64,000 bases of DNA from CALESS01 sp041741455 (GCA_041741455.1 JBGSJZ010000142.1:25235-89234), one strand, 5' to 3'; positions 34,260-42,420 are shown, counted from the first letter of the stretch. The notes: generated by a model not told the origin, from the letters alone. Made by a program: numbers and translations.

Positions 34260-35494
34260 CTGAAGTGCTGGCAATCATCCCGGCGCGTGGCGGGTCGAAG
34301 GGCATCCTGCGCAAGAACATCCGCTCCTTTGCAGGGCATCCATTAATTGCGTATAGTATTGCGGCTGCCAAACAAGCTCAAACGGTGACGCGGGTCATCG
34401 TCAGTACGGATGACGAGGAGATTGCAGCCGTGGCCCGCCAGTACGGCGCTGAAACGCCATTCCTCCGTCCCGCTGAACTGGCTGAGGATACCACCCTGGA
34501 CCTGCCGGTTTTCCAACATGGGCTGAACTGGCTGGCAGAACACGAAAATTATCACCCGCAGCTGGTGATCCAATTACGTCCGACCTCGCCGGTGCGGCCG
34601 GTGGGGCTGGTGGATGAAGCAGTGCGCCTGTTGCAGGCTCACTCGGAGGCGGATTCAGTGCGCGGTGTTGTGCCGGCTGGCCAAAATCCGCACAAAATGT
34701 GGAAGATCGACCCTGGAACCGGGCGGATGCAAAATCTATTGAAAGTCCCGGGGATTGAAGAACCCTACAACGCTCCACGCCAGGCTTTGCCGTCGGTTTA
34801 CTGGCAAACCGGTCACATCGATGTGATCCGCCCGCAGGTGATCTTGGCTGGCTCGATGAGTGGGAAAATCATCCTGCCGGTTCAAATAGAGCCGCGCTAC
34901 ACGGTCGATATCGACGGCCCATTTGACTGGCTGCGCGCTGAGTGGCTGGTGAAGTTTGGCGAATTGGATATGGTGAAACCTCCCGAGCTGGATCTTCCAG
35001 ACTCAAAACATAACCGCAAACTTCCCAATCCGATTCGACTGGTGGTTTTTGATTTTGACGGTGTGCTGACTGATAATCGGGTCTGGGTGGATGAGCAGGG
35101 TCACGAAATGGTGGCGGCCAATCGCTCCGATAGCATGGGTTTAAAATACCTGCGTGAAGCCGGGGTGGAAGCCATGGTGCTTTCAACCGAGACCAACCCG
35201 GTGGTGGCCGCTCGTTGCAAGAAATTACGCCTGCCGGTACTCCAGGCAGTAGAAGACAAAGCTTCCACCCTGAAACAGCTCCTGGCCGAGCGCGGTATCG
35301 ACCCGCTAAGCGTGGTTTTCATGGGTAACGACACCAATGACACGCCTTGCTTCCCACTGGTTGGTTGTTCCGTGGTTCCGGCGGACGCCCAGACAGTACC
35401 ATTGCGTGAAGCGGATATCGTTCTCACCCGCAGTGGCGGGCATGGAGCTGTCCGTGAACTATGTGATATGATTTTGGGACAATTGAAAGGCTGA
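34253..35494 (+). CDS. Fused CMP-nonulosonate synthetase / HAD phosphatase
   Basis: A 413-residue two-domain enzyme. Residues 1-235 form a NeuA-type cytidylyltransferase (IIPARGGSKGILRKNIRSFAG, VIVSTDDEEIAAVA, QLRPTSPVRP). Residues 255-413 form a KdsC-like HAD phosphatase with nucleophile and acid Asp267 and Asp269 in FDFDGVLTD, LSTETN as motif II, a Lys in EDKASTLKQLL and FMGNDTNDTP as motif IV. HAD partners in sialate pathways remove the 9-phosphate from Neu5Ac-9-P or Kdn-9-P, so one polypeptide could dephosphorylate and activate the acid. GGAGGG lies 8 bp before the ATG at 34253. Synthase 3 follows. The phosphatase substrate is inferred. Confidence 0.9.
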   Translation: MVAEVLAIIPARGGSKGILRKNIRSFAGHPLIAYSIAAAKQAQTVTRVIVSTDDEEIAAVARQYGAETPFLRPAELAEDTTLDLPVFQHGLNWLAEHENYHPQLVIQLRPTSPVRPVGLVDEAVRLLQAHSEADSVRGVVPAGQNPHKMWKIDPGTGRMQNLLKVPGIEEPYNAPRQALPSVYWQTGHIDVIRPQVILAGSMSGKIILPVQIEPRYTVDIDGPFDWLRAEWLVKFGELDMVKPPELDLPDSKHNRKLPNPIRLVVFDFDGVLTDNRVWVDEQGHEMVAANRSDSMGLKYLREAGVEAMVLSTETNPVVAARCKKLRLPVLQAVEDKASTLKQLLAERGIDPLSVVFMGNDTNDTPCFPLVGCSVVPADAQTVPLREADIVLTRSGGHGAVRELCDMILGQLKG

Positions 35495-35607
35495 TTGAGT
35501 TGAGAAAAGACCCCGAATTATACCGGAAATAACGGATAACCACGGAAATTCTCTGTGACCTCCATCTCTTCCGTCCTTCAGTGGTGAATCATTATATTAG
35601 GAGACCT

Positions 35608-36480
35608 ATGACCAAGACAGTGAAAATCGGTAACCGGCTGGTGGGTGATGGACAGCCAACCTATATTGTGGCCGAGATCGGCATCAATCATAATGGCAGC
35701 CTGGATCTTGCCAAACAGATGATTCAAGCCGCGTACCATGCCGGGGTGGATGCGGTGAAATTCCAAAAGCGTACCCCTGAGCTGTGTGTGCCACTCGAAC
35801 AGCGTGGGCAGATGCGGGAAACACCCTGGGGCTACATCACCTACCTGGATTATCGCTACAAGGTGGAGTTCGGCGATAAAGAATATCAAGAAATCGAGCG
35901 CTTTTGCCACGAATTAGGCATGACCTGGTTTGCCTCGGTCTGGGATGAACCTTCGGTGGATTTCCTGGAAGCTTTCAACCCGGTGGCCTATAAGATCCCC
36001 TCGGCTTCACTGACTGACCATGGCCTATTAAGACATTTGAGGAAGACCGGTCGACCGCTCATTCTTTCCACCGGCATGTCCACCATGGAAGAGATCCGGG
36101 CAGCTGTAATTGAATTGGGACTGGAGAACCTGGTCATCACCCATGCCACCAGCACCTACCCGTGCGACCCGGAGGAGTTGAATCTGCGCATGATCCCGAC
36201 CCTGCGCCAGGAGTTTAACATCCCGATCGGCTATTCCGGCCATGAAGTTGGCCTGGTCCCCTCGGCCGTGGCCGTGGCGCTGGGCGCCTGCATGGTTGAA
36301 CGTCACATCACCCTCGACCGGGCGATGTGGGGCAGTGACCAGGCCGCCTCGGTGGAACCCGGCGGATTTGAACGCTTGGTCAAGTACGTGCGCGTCACCG
36401 AGCAATCCCTGGGGGATGGCGTCAAAGTTGTCTATGAAAGTGAGATGGGCGCACGCAAGAAACTGCGCCGGGTTTCGTAA
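35608..36480 (+). CDS. NeuB-family nonulosonic acid synthase lacking the SAF domain (synthase 3)
   Basis: At 290 residues this is only the TIM barrel of the family: IVAEIGINHNGSLDLAKQMI, GVDAVKFQKRTPELCVP, TWFASVWDEPS, AYKIPSASLTD, LILSTGMST, ITHATSTYPC, GYSGHEVG and ERHITLDRAMWGSDQ. The C-terminal SAF domain of synthases 1 and 2 is absent, with the stop about 40 residues after the barrel. AGGAG lies 5 bp before the ATG; an ATG 27 bp upstream has no SD. It follows the synthetase-phosphatase fusion, which fits a route through a phosphorylated intermediate. The N-terminal NHNG and the KRTPELCVP segment match many short bacterial synthases. Confidence 0.9.
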   Translation: MTKTVKIGNRLVGDGQPTYIVAEIGINHNGSLDLAKQMIQAAYHAGVDAVKFQKRTPELCVPLEQRGQMRETPWGYITYLDYRYKVEFGDKEYQEIERFCHELGMTWFASVWDEPSVDFLEAFNPVAYKIPSASLTDHGLLRHLRKTGRPLILSTGMSTMEEIRAAVIELGLENLVITHATSTYPCDPEELNLRMIPTLRQEFNIPIGYSGHEVGLVPSAVAVALGACMVERHITLDRAMWGSDQAASVEPGGFERLVKYVRVTEQSLGDGVKVVYESEMGARKKLRRVS

Positions 36481-36482
36481 GC

Positions 36483-38090
36483 ATGCAGATTGTGAATCGA
36501 GTCCAGCGCGGCATGAAGCGGCGCTTCAGTCACTGGCAAAGCAACCGCCAGATTGAGCACCTGGAGCGGGAGGTGTTTACCCATGCCCCGCGACCATCAG
36601 CCGCACCGGTAGTGTTCTTCAATGCCTCCACCCGGTTGGGTGGAGTTTCCCTGAATGCCGCGTACAGCCTGTTGACCGGGCTGGCAATCCGCCTGAATGG
36701 AGCGCCGGTGGCGCATTTCGTCTGCCAGCGCGGTCTAACCCCCTGCGTTTTGGGGACGAATCGGGATGATCCAACCATCGTGCCACCCTGTGCCGAATGC
36801 ATCGCCCAGTCCAAGGTGCTGACGAAAGGTGCACACACCAAATCATTGATCCCGATCCAAATGCCAGAAATGGAATCTGCCCTGACTGGTCTGTCTGTGC
36901 AGGAGATGATGGGCTTTGGGTGGCGGGGAGCGCCATTGGGACGCTTGACCCTACCTGCCCTGCGTTGGGTATTACGCCGCCATCACTTGCAAGAGGATGC
37001 GCCGACCCGTTACCTCTTCCGCCAATATTTGATATCGGCGGGGCGGGTGGTGCAGCAGTTCGGTGCATTTTTAGATGAAGTCAAGCCGCAGGCCGTGGTG
37101 GTCTTCAACGGACAGTTCTACCCGGAGGCGGCCGCCCGTTGGGTCGGGCAGCAACACGGACTGCGCGTGATTTCACATGAAATCGGCCTGCGCCCGTTCA
37201 CGGCCTATTTTACCGATGGCGATGCCACTGCCTACCCGATTAATATCCCGGATACATTTGAACTTAGCGATCCCCAGAACCAAAAACTGGATGCCTACCT
37301 GGAGCAACGTTTCCAGGGCAATTTCACCATGGGAGGGGTGCGGTTCTGGCCGGAGATGCGCCCGCTATCCCCGCAATTGTTGGAGAAAGCTGCTGGTTTT
37401 GAGCAAATCGTACCGGTCTTTACCAACGTAATCTTTGATACCAGCCAGTCGCACGCCAACACCCTATTCGAGCACATGTTCGCCTGGCTGGATGACACCC
37501 TAACGCTGGCCCGCCGCCATCCAGAGACGCTCTTTGTGATCCGCGCCCACCCGGATGAATCCCGCCCGGGCAAGGCCAGCCGGGAGACAGTGGCGGATTG
37601 GGTCAAGCACAGCGGGGCAGATCGTCTGCCAAACGTGGTCTTCGTCGATTCGAGTGAATTTCTCAGCTCGTATGAGTTGATCCAGCGTTCCAAATTCGTA
37701 ATGATCTACAACTCCACCATCGGTTTGGAAGCCTCACTGATGGGGGCGGCCGTGCTATGCGCCGGACGAGCCCGCTTTACCCAGTTGTCGACCGTATTCT
37801 TCCCACAAACACAGGCAGAATACCACCGCCAGGTGGAGCAAATGCTCATTGCGAAAAAGATCGAGATTCCAGCAGAATTCCAACGCAACGCCCGCCGCTT
37901 TCTCTACTACCAGCTTTACCGGGTCTCCCTGCCACTGGAGGATTTGCTGCAAGAGGACGGTATCTGGCGCGGCTACGTGCGTCTGAAACCTGGTTTGACT
38001 TGGAACGATCTGCGGCTTGAAAACTCCCCCACCCTTAAAGTAGCAGTGGATGGGATCCTGCACGGCACACCCTTCGAGATGAATGCATGA
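36483..38090 (+). CDS. Capsule-synthesis-type GT-B glycosyltransferase
   Basis: A 535-residue protein. VVFFNASTRLGGVSLNAAYSLLTGLAIRL starts the acceptor domain, a Cys pair is found in IVPPCAECIAQS, and the donor domain shows TLFVIRAHPDESRPGK (about 350) and FVMIYNSTIGLEASLMGAAVLCAG (about 405-428). The HP and STIGLE-like signatures put it with the protein at 13310 in the capsule-synthesis/Kdo-transferase-like group. It starts 2 bp after synthase 3 and overlaps the next gene by ATGA. Immediate linkage to a nonulosonate synthase makes it another candidate for CMP-nonulosonate use; a plain hexosyltransferase cannot be excluded. Confidence 0.75.
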   Translation: MQIVNRVQRGMKRRFSHWQSNRQIEHLEREVFTHAPRPSAAPVVFFNASTRLGGVSLNAAYSLLTGLAIRLNGAPVAHFVCQRGLTPCVLGTNRDDPTIVPPCAECIAQSKVLTKGAHTKSLIPIQMPEMESALTGLSVQEMMGFGWRGAPLGRLTLPALRWVLRRHHLQEDAPTRYLFRQYLISAGRVVQQFGAFLDEVKPQAVVVFNGQFYPEAAARWVGQQHGLRVISHEIGLRPFTAYFTDGDATAYPINIPDTFELSDPQNQKLDAYLEQRFQGNFTMGGVRFWPEMRPLSPQLLEKAAGFEQIVPVFTNVIFDTSQSHANTLFEHMFAWLDDTLTLARRHPETLFVIRAHPDESRPGKASRETVADWVKHSGADRLPNVVFVDSSEFLSSYELIQRSKFVMIYNSTIGLEASLMGAAVLCAGRARFTQLSTVFFPQTQAEYHRQVEQMLIAKKIEIPAEFQRNARRFLYYQLYRVSLPLEDLLQEDGIWRGYVRLKPGLTWNDLRLENSPTLKVAVDGILHGTPFEMNA

Positions 38091-39049
38091 ATCCGGTCTG
38101 TTCGATTGTCATCCGCGCCTATAACGAGGAGCGCCACATCGGGCGTCTGCTGGAGGGGATTGCCGGGCAGACTATCAAAGATATCCAGGTGATACTGGTC
38201 GATTCCGGTTCCACGGATCGCACCCTGGAAATTGCCCGTCAGCATCCCCTGGAGGTGGTCAGTATCCCTCCTCAGGAGTTCACCTTTGGCCGCTCACTCA
38301 ACCTGGGTATTCAGGCTGCCCGGGCGGAGGTAGTGGTACTGGCTTCGGCTCATGTTTATCCGGTCTATCCGGACTGGCTGGAGCATCTATTAGCCGGTTT
38401 TATTCGTGAAAAAACTGCCCTGGTCTATGGTAAGCAAAGTGGTGCGCCCACCAGCCACTATTCCGAGCGCCGCATTTTCAACCACTGGTACCCGGATCAT
38501 TCCGTGCAGCGGCAGTCTCACCCGTTCTGCAACAATGCCAATGCTGCCATCCGCCGCAACCTGTGGGAGAATCAACCTTATGACGAATTATTATCGGGGC
38601 TGGAAGATCTGGCCTGGGCGCGCCGCCTGTTTGAACAGGGTTTTAGCATTGACTATTCTGCTGAAGCTGAGGTGGTGCACGTTCACAACGAAACATGGCG
38701 AGGCGTCTACAATCGCTTCCGCCGTGAGGGTATGGCTTTTAAAACCATCCACCCACAGGAGCACTTTGGCTTCAATGATTTTATCCGCCTTTTCACCGTG
38801 AACGTGCTGGATGACTGGAAAGCCGCCTCACGTGAGAAAACATTGAGCAAGATCTGGTTGGATGTGCTACGTTTCCGTTACAACCAGTTCCGCGGCACCT
38901 GGCAGGGCTACCAGCAATCCGGCCCGCTGACCTGGCAACTCAAACAGACCTTTTACTATCCGCGCCCGTTGCAGCAACAGGCTGACCGGCGCCGGGTCGA
39001 GCCAATTCAATATCAGGAGTCATCGGGTGAGAGCAAACGCCCGGAGTGA
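38087..39049 (+). CDS. GT2-family glycosyltransferase, rhamnosyltransferase-like
   Basis: A 320-residue GT2 enzyme. CSIVIRAYNEERHIGRLLEGI, VILVDSGSTDRTLEIA, FTFGRSLNLGIQAARAEVVVLASAHVYP and SGLEDLAWARRLFEQG are in the order seen in bacterial rhamnosyl- and N-acetylglucosaminyl-transferases; the usual D-x-D reads SAH, which also occurs in some rhamnosyltransferase-like members and deserves a check. No membrane helix is obvious. ATGA overlap with the gene before. It adds a sugar from a nucleotide donor in the cytoplasm. Confidence 0.85.
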   Translation: MNPVCSIVIRAYNEERHIGRLLEGIAGQTIKDIQVILVDSGSTDRTLEIARQHPLEVVSIPPQEFTFGRSLNLGIQAARAEVVVLASAHVYPVYPDWLEHLLAGFIREKTALVYGKQSGAPTSHYSERRIFNHWYPDHSVQRQSHPFCNNANAAIRRNLWENQPYDELLSGLEDLAWARRLFEQGFSIDYSAEAEVVHVHNETWRGVYNRFRREGMAFKTIHPQEHFGFNDFIRLFTVNVLDDWKAASREKTLSKIWLDVLRFRYNQFRGTWQGYQQSGPLTWQLKQTFYYPRPLQQQADRRRVEPIQYQESSGESKRPE

Positions 39050-39056
39050 GGTGTAG

Positions 39057-39746
39057 ATGGAATTGAAAAAGATCGCTGCCCTGGTGCCGATGCGCCATCA
39101 TTCCCAGCGCGTACCTGGCAAGAACTACCGGATGTTGGCTGGCAAGCCCTTGTTTCATCATATCATCAGCACGCTGCTGGAATGCCCGGAGATTGAAGTG
39201 GTGGTGGTGGATACGGATAGCCCGGAGATCTTGGAAGGGCTTCACAAGCACTTCCCGCAGGTGTTGGCGTTGGAGCGTCCGAATGAACTGCGAGCCGACA
39301 CCATCCCGATGAATGAGATCCTGATGTATGACACCTCCCAGGTGCAAGCTGATCTGTATCTACAGACCCACTCCACCAACCCGCTGCTGCGCTCTGCCAC
39401 CATCCGCCAGGCCATTAGCGAACTGCGCTCCCAGTACCCGGCTTTTGACTCGCTCTTCTCGGTCACCCGGCTGCAAACCCGGCTGTGGGATCAACTCAGC
39501 CGGCCGGTCAATCACAACCCGGCCAACCTGCTGCAAACCCAGGATCTGCCGCCGATCTACGAGGAAAACTCCTGCATTTACCTGTTCACCCGCCAAACTT
39601 TATTGGCACGGCGCAATCGCCTGGGTGAGCGCCCTCTGATGTTTGACATGGATTCTGCTGAAGCCTGGGACATCGATGAAGAATTGGACTTCTTGGTGGC
39701 AGATGTGCTGCTCAGCCACCGTTTGCAAGCCGAAGGGAAAGCCTGA
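39057..39746 (+). CDS. CMP-sugar cytidylyltransferase, acylneuraminate type (third)
   Basis: A 229-residue cytidylyltransferase. The CTP loop reads ALVPMRHHSQRVPGKNYRMLAGKPLFHHII, where M-R-x-x-S-x-R-x-P-x-K-N replaces the A-R-x-G-S-K of the other two enzymes, a variant typical of a distinct acylneuraminate cytidylyltransferase subgroup. LYLQTHSTNPLLR and DMDSAEAWDIDEELDF follow. GAGGTGT lies 4-10 bp upstream. The last base of its TGA is the A of the next ATG. It sits apart from a synthase gene, so its substrate may come from synthase 1, or from an acid made by the adjacent dehydrogenase genes. Confidence 0.88.
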   Translation: MELKKIAALVPMRHHSQRVPGKNYRMLAGKPLFHHIISTLLECPEIEVVVVDTDSPEILEGLHKHFPQVLALERPNELRADTIPMNEILMYDTSQVQADLYLQTHSTNPLLRSATIRQAISELRSQYPAFDSLFSVTRLQTRLWDQLSRPVNHNPANLLQTQDLPPIYEENSCIYLFTRQTLLARRNRLGERPLMFDMDSAEAWDIDEELDFLVADVLLSHRLQAEGKA

Positions 39747-40723
39747 TGCCGACCGTTTTACTCTCCGCCCCGTATTTATTGCCATTTGTCGATCGGTTCC
39801 ACCCGGTGTTTGCCCATTATGGCCTGGATTTGATCATTCCCGAAGTGCATGAACGCCTGGAAGAAGAAGAAATTCTGCGTTACGCTGGCCAGTTTGAGGC
39901 GACCGCCTGCGGCGACGACCGTTACACCCCCCGCGTGCTGACGGCCTGCGCCCCTCGTCTCAAGGTGATCTCCAAGTGGGGCACCGGTATTGATTCGATT
40001 GACAAAGCTTTTGCTGCTACCCTGGGGATTGTCGTGCGCAATACACCCAATGCCTTCACCTTACCGGTGGCCGACAGCGTTCTGGGTTACATCCTGGCCT
40101 TTGCCCGTCGCCTGCAATGGATGGACCGTGAGATGAAACGTGGCAACTGGCAGAAATTGCCCGGCCGCTCGCTCTCAGAATGCACCCTGGGTGTGATTGG
40201 TGTCGGTAACGTGGGTAAGGGGGTGCTGCGCCGGGCGCGTGGCTTCGGCATGAAATTGCTGGGCAATGACATTATTCCGATTGCCCCGGATTTCATCTTG
40301 GAAAATGGAATTGAGATGACCACGCTGGAGGATTTGCTGGCCCGGGCGGATTTCATCAGTCTGAACGCCGATCTGAACCCAACCAGCCGCCATATCATCA
40401 ACCAAAGAACACTAGGGCTGGCCAAGCTCGGTGCGATCTTGATCAACACCGCCCGCGGTCCGCTGGTGGATGAACCTGCCTTGGTTGCTGCCTTGCAGGC
40501 GGGTCGCCTGGGTGGGGCAGCATTGGATGTGTTTGAAATCGAGCCCCTGCCGCTGGATTCCCCTTTGATGAAGATGGATAACGTAATGCTGGCAGCTCAC
40601 AACTCCAACTCCAGCCCGGCTGCCTGGGAGCGGGTGCACTGGAACACTATCCGCAACCTGCTGGAAAGTTTGAAAATCCCGCATACCGACCTGGATGAGG
40701 TGCGGGCACAGGCCTCAGCCTAG
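39746..40723 (+). CDS. D-isomer 2-hydroxyacid dehydrogenase, phosphoglycerate-dehydrogenase-like (2)
   Basis: A 325-residue NAD-dependent dehydrogenase with ISKWGTGIDSID, GVIGVGNVGKGVLRRARGFGMKLLGNDI, catalytic Arg in NTARGPLVDE, Glu in FEIEPLP and His in AAHNSNSS. The last motif reads A-H-N-S in place of the usual P-H-x-G, so substrate handling may differ from SerA. It overlaps the cytidylyltransferase by one base and precedes an SDR, repeating the dehydrogenase-cytidylyltransferase-SDR neighbourhood found at 31.5-35.5 kb. Length and domains are complete. The substrate is unknown; a sugar-derived 2-hydroxy or 2-keto acid is likely. Confidence 0.85.
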   Translation: MPTVLLSAPYLLPFVDRFHPVFAHYGLDLIIPEVHERLEEEEILRYAGQFEATACGDDRYTPRVLTACAPRLKVISKWGTGIDSIDKAFAATLGIVVRNTPNAFTLPVADSVLGYILAFARRLQWMDREMKRGNWQKLPGRSLSECTLGVIGVGNVGKGVLRRARGFGMKLLGNDIIPIAPDFILENGIEMTTLEDLLARADFISLNADLNPTSRHIINQRTLGLAKLGAILINTARGPLVDEPALVAALQAGRLGGAALDVFEIEPLPLDSPLMKMDNVMLAAHNSNSSPAAWERVHWNTIRNLLESLKIPHTDLDEVRAQASA

Positions 40724-40743
40724 GAGGAATTTCTACCAAAAGA

Positions 40744-40759
40744 AGGTGCGTCTGCACCT
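40744..40759. other. Small hairpin in the 106-bp gap
   Basis: AGGTGC and GCACCT pair across a 4-nt GTCT loop. No T-run follows, so it is not a normal terminator. It is the longest gap inside the stretch 29-43 kb apart from 35.5 kb and could be an mRNA processing or partial attenuation site. Confidence 0.3.
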
Positions 40760-40829
40760 CCTGAAAGGTTGGATTTTGGAAGAGAATTTTGATCATGACA
40801 GCAGGAAATCTTAACCAGGAGTATTTCAC

Positions 40830-41597
40830 ATGATTGATGAATCACGTACCATGTTAATCACGGGAGCAGCTGGGGGAATCGGGCGGGCAACGGTGAAATT
40901 ATTTGCCGAGCTTGGCTGGCAGGTGATCGGGGTGGATCGCAACGAGTTTGGAGAATCCTTCCCGTCGGAAGGCTTGTATATCCAGGCGGATATCTCGGAT
41001 CCAGGTGTGTTGGAAACGATTTACCAGGAAGTGCACGACTTCACCAGCGTATTGGATGCTGTCGTACACAATGCGGCAGTTCAGATTGCCAAACCGCTGG
41101 TCGAAACCACCGCTGAGGAGTGGGACTTGGTGATGGCTTCTAATCTGCGCTCGGTCTTTCTGGGCGCCAAGCTGGCCTACCCCTTGCTGAAAATGGCAGC
41201 AACTGGCGGGGCGATTGTCAATGTCTCATCTGTGCATGCCGTGGCTACCTCGGCCAACATCTCCGCCTATGCCGCCAGTAAGGGCGGAATTTTGGCCCTG
41301 ACCCGCGCCATGGCAATTGAATTTGCCAGGGATAACATCCGTGCCAATGCCGTGCTGCCGGGTGCGGTGGATACCCCCATGCTGCGGGCCGGCCTGAATC
41401 GAGGTCACCTGGGCGGTGCAACCATGCATGAACGGCTGGAAAACCTGGCTCGCAAGACTGTCAATGGCCGGGTTGGGCGGCCGGCTGAGATAGCCCATGC
41501 CATTTACTTCCTGGCGGACAATACCCAATCCTCCTTTATGACCGGGCAGGCGCTGATCGTGGATGGCGGGGCAACCGCCCGCCTGAGCACTGAGTGA
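40830..41597 (+). CDS. SDR-family oxidoreductase
   Basis: A 255-residue classical short-chain dehydrogenase: MLITGAAGGIGRATVKLFAELG binds the cofactor, AVVHNAAVQ is the N-A-A variant of the NAG motif, IVNVSSVHAV has the catalytic Ser, and ISAYAASKGGI the Tyr-x-x-x-Lys. VDRNEFGES after the second strand suggests NAD over NADP. AGGAG lies 9 bp before the ATG. It follows the second 2-hydroxyacid dehydrogenase and precedes the DUF115 protein. It probably acts on a sugar or sugar-acid hydroxyl; the sequence alone does not reveal which. Confidence 0.88.
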   Translation: MIDESRTMLITGAAGGIGRATVKLFAELGWQVIGVDRNEFGESFPSEGLYIQADISDPGVLETIYQEVHDFTSVLDAVVHNAAVQIAKPLVETTAEEWDLVMASNLRSVFLGAKLAYPLLKMAATGGAIVNVSSVHAVATSANISAYAASKGGILALTRAMAIEFARDNIRANAVLPGAVDTPMLRAGLNRGHLGGATMHERLENLARKTVNGRVGRPAEIAHAIYFLADNTQSSFMTGQALIVDGGATARLSTE

Positions 41598-41601
41598 TGT
41601 G

Positions 41602-42420
41602 ATGAGCCGACTGACTGAAACACTCAAGCGAGTTTTGCCGGGACCAGTGGCGGGTGCTTTGCGGGATTCCCGCGACGCATTACGCCGGGCAGGGGAGTGG
41701 CCGGAAGTTTCTTTTCACCCCTGGCGGCAGGATTCGATCCGCAAGCTGAATACCCTGCGGGATCAGCACCGCAACCAGCGCTGCTTTATCATCGGCAACG
41801 GCCCAAGCCTGAAGAATACCGACCTCTCTTTGCTCAAAAACGAGTTCACCTTCGGTATGAATCGGTTCTATTTGATGTTCCCGGAACTGGGCTTTGCCAC
41901 TTCCTACTTTGTCTCGATTAATGATCTGGTCGCTGAACAATGTGCGGCGGATTTTCAAGCATTGCAAATGCCCAAGTTCTTCTCCTGGCGGGCGCGCAAG
42001 TGGCTGAAACCGGACGACAATTTGTATTTTCTCTACACCACCTATACCGGTCCCAAGTTTGGCAAAAACGCCGCTGGTCGCCTGTGGGAGAGCGCAACTG
42101 TGACCTATGTGGCCCTACAGTTGGCCTATTATCTCGGCTTTCAGCAGGTCATCCTGATCGGGGTGGATCACAACTTTACCACTCAGGGCAAGCCGAATAC
42201 CACGGTTACCTCGGAAGGTGATGACCCCAACCATTTCTCCCCGGCCTACTTTGGCAAGGGCTTCCGCTGGCAATTACCGGACCTCGAGACCTCTGAGATG
42301 GGCTATCGCTTTGCCCGTCAGGCCTATGAGCAGGCAGGCCGCCAGGTGCTGGATGCCACGGTCGGTGGCAAACTCACCGTGTTTCCCAAGGTTGAGTACT
42401 TGAGCCTCTTTCAGAAATGA
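41602..42420 (+). CDS. DUF115/GT42-like protein, candidate nonulosonic acid transferase
   Basis: A 272-residue protein. RCFIIGNGPSLKNTDLSLLKNEFTFGMNRFYLMF (about 55-88) has the GNGPSL loop and the following N-R/Q-F element that occur both in DUF115 (MptE/Maf-like) proteins and in GT42 sialyltransferases such as CstII, where the two Asn residues bind CMP-Neu5Ac. Later TYVALQLAYYLGFQQVILIGVDHNF parallels the CstII helix-strand that precedes its catalytic Tyr/His region, and HFSPAYF could supply a His. DUF115 relatives also include flagellin nonulosonate transferases (Maf). In a locus with three nonulosonate synthases, a CMP-nonulosonate transferase role is the best guess, but still inference. 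Confidence 0.7.
   Translation: MSRLTETLKRVLPGPVAGALRDSRDALRRAGEWPEVSFHPWRQDSIRKLNTLRDQHRNQRCFIIGNGPSLKNTDLSLLKNEFTFGMNRFYLMFPELGFATSYFVSINDLVAEQCAADFQALQMPKFFSWRARKWLKPDDNLYFLYTTYTGPKFGKNAAGRLWESATVTYVALQLAYYLGFQQVILIGVDHNFTTQGKPNTTVTSEGDDPNHFSPAYFGKGFRWQLPDLETSEMGYRFARQAYEQAGRQVLDATVGGKLTVFPKVEYLSLFQK

Noticed and set aside
41602..42420. Naming the DUF115 protein as 6-hydroxymethylpterin diphosphokinase (MptE).
   Set aside because: MptE is an archaeal pterin enzyme; the glycan context and CstII-like order of motifs make that name misleading here.
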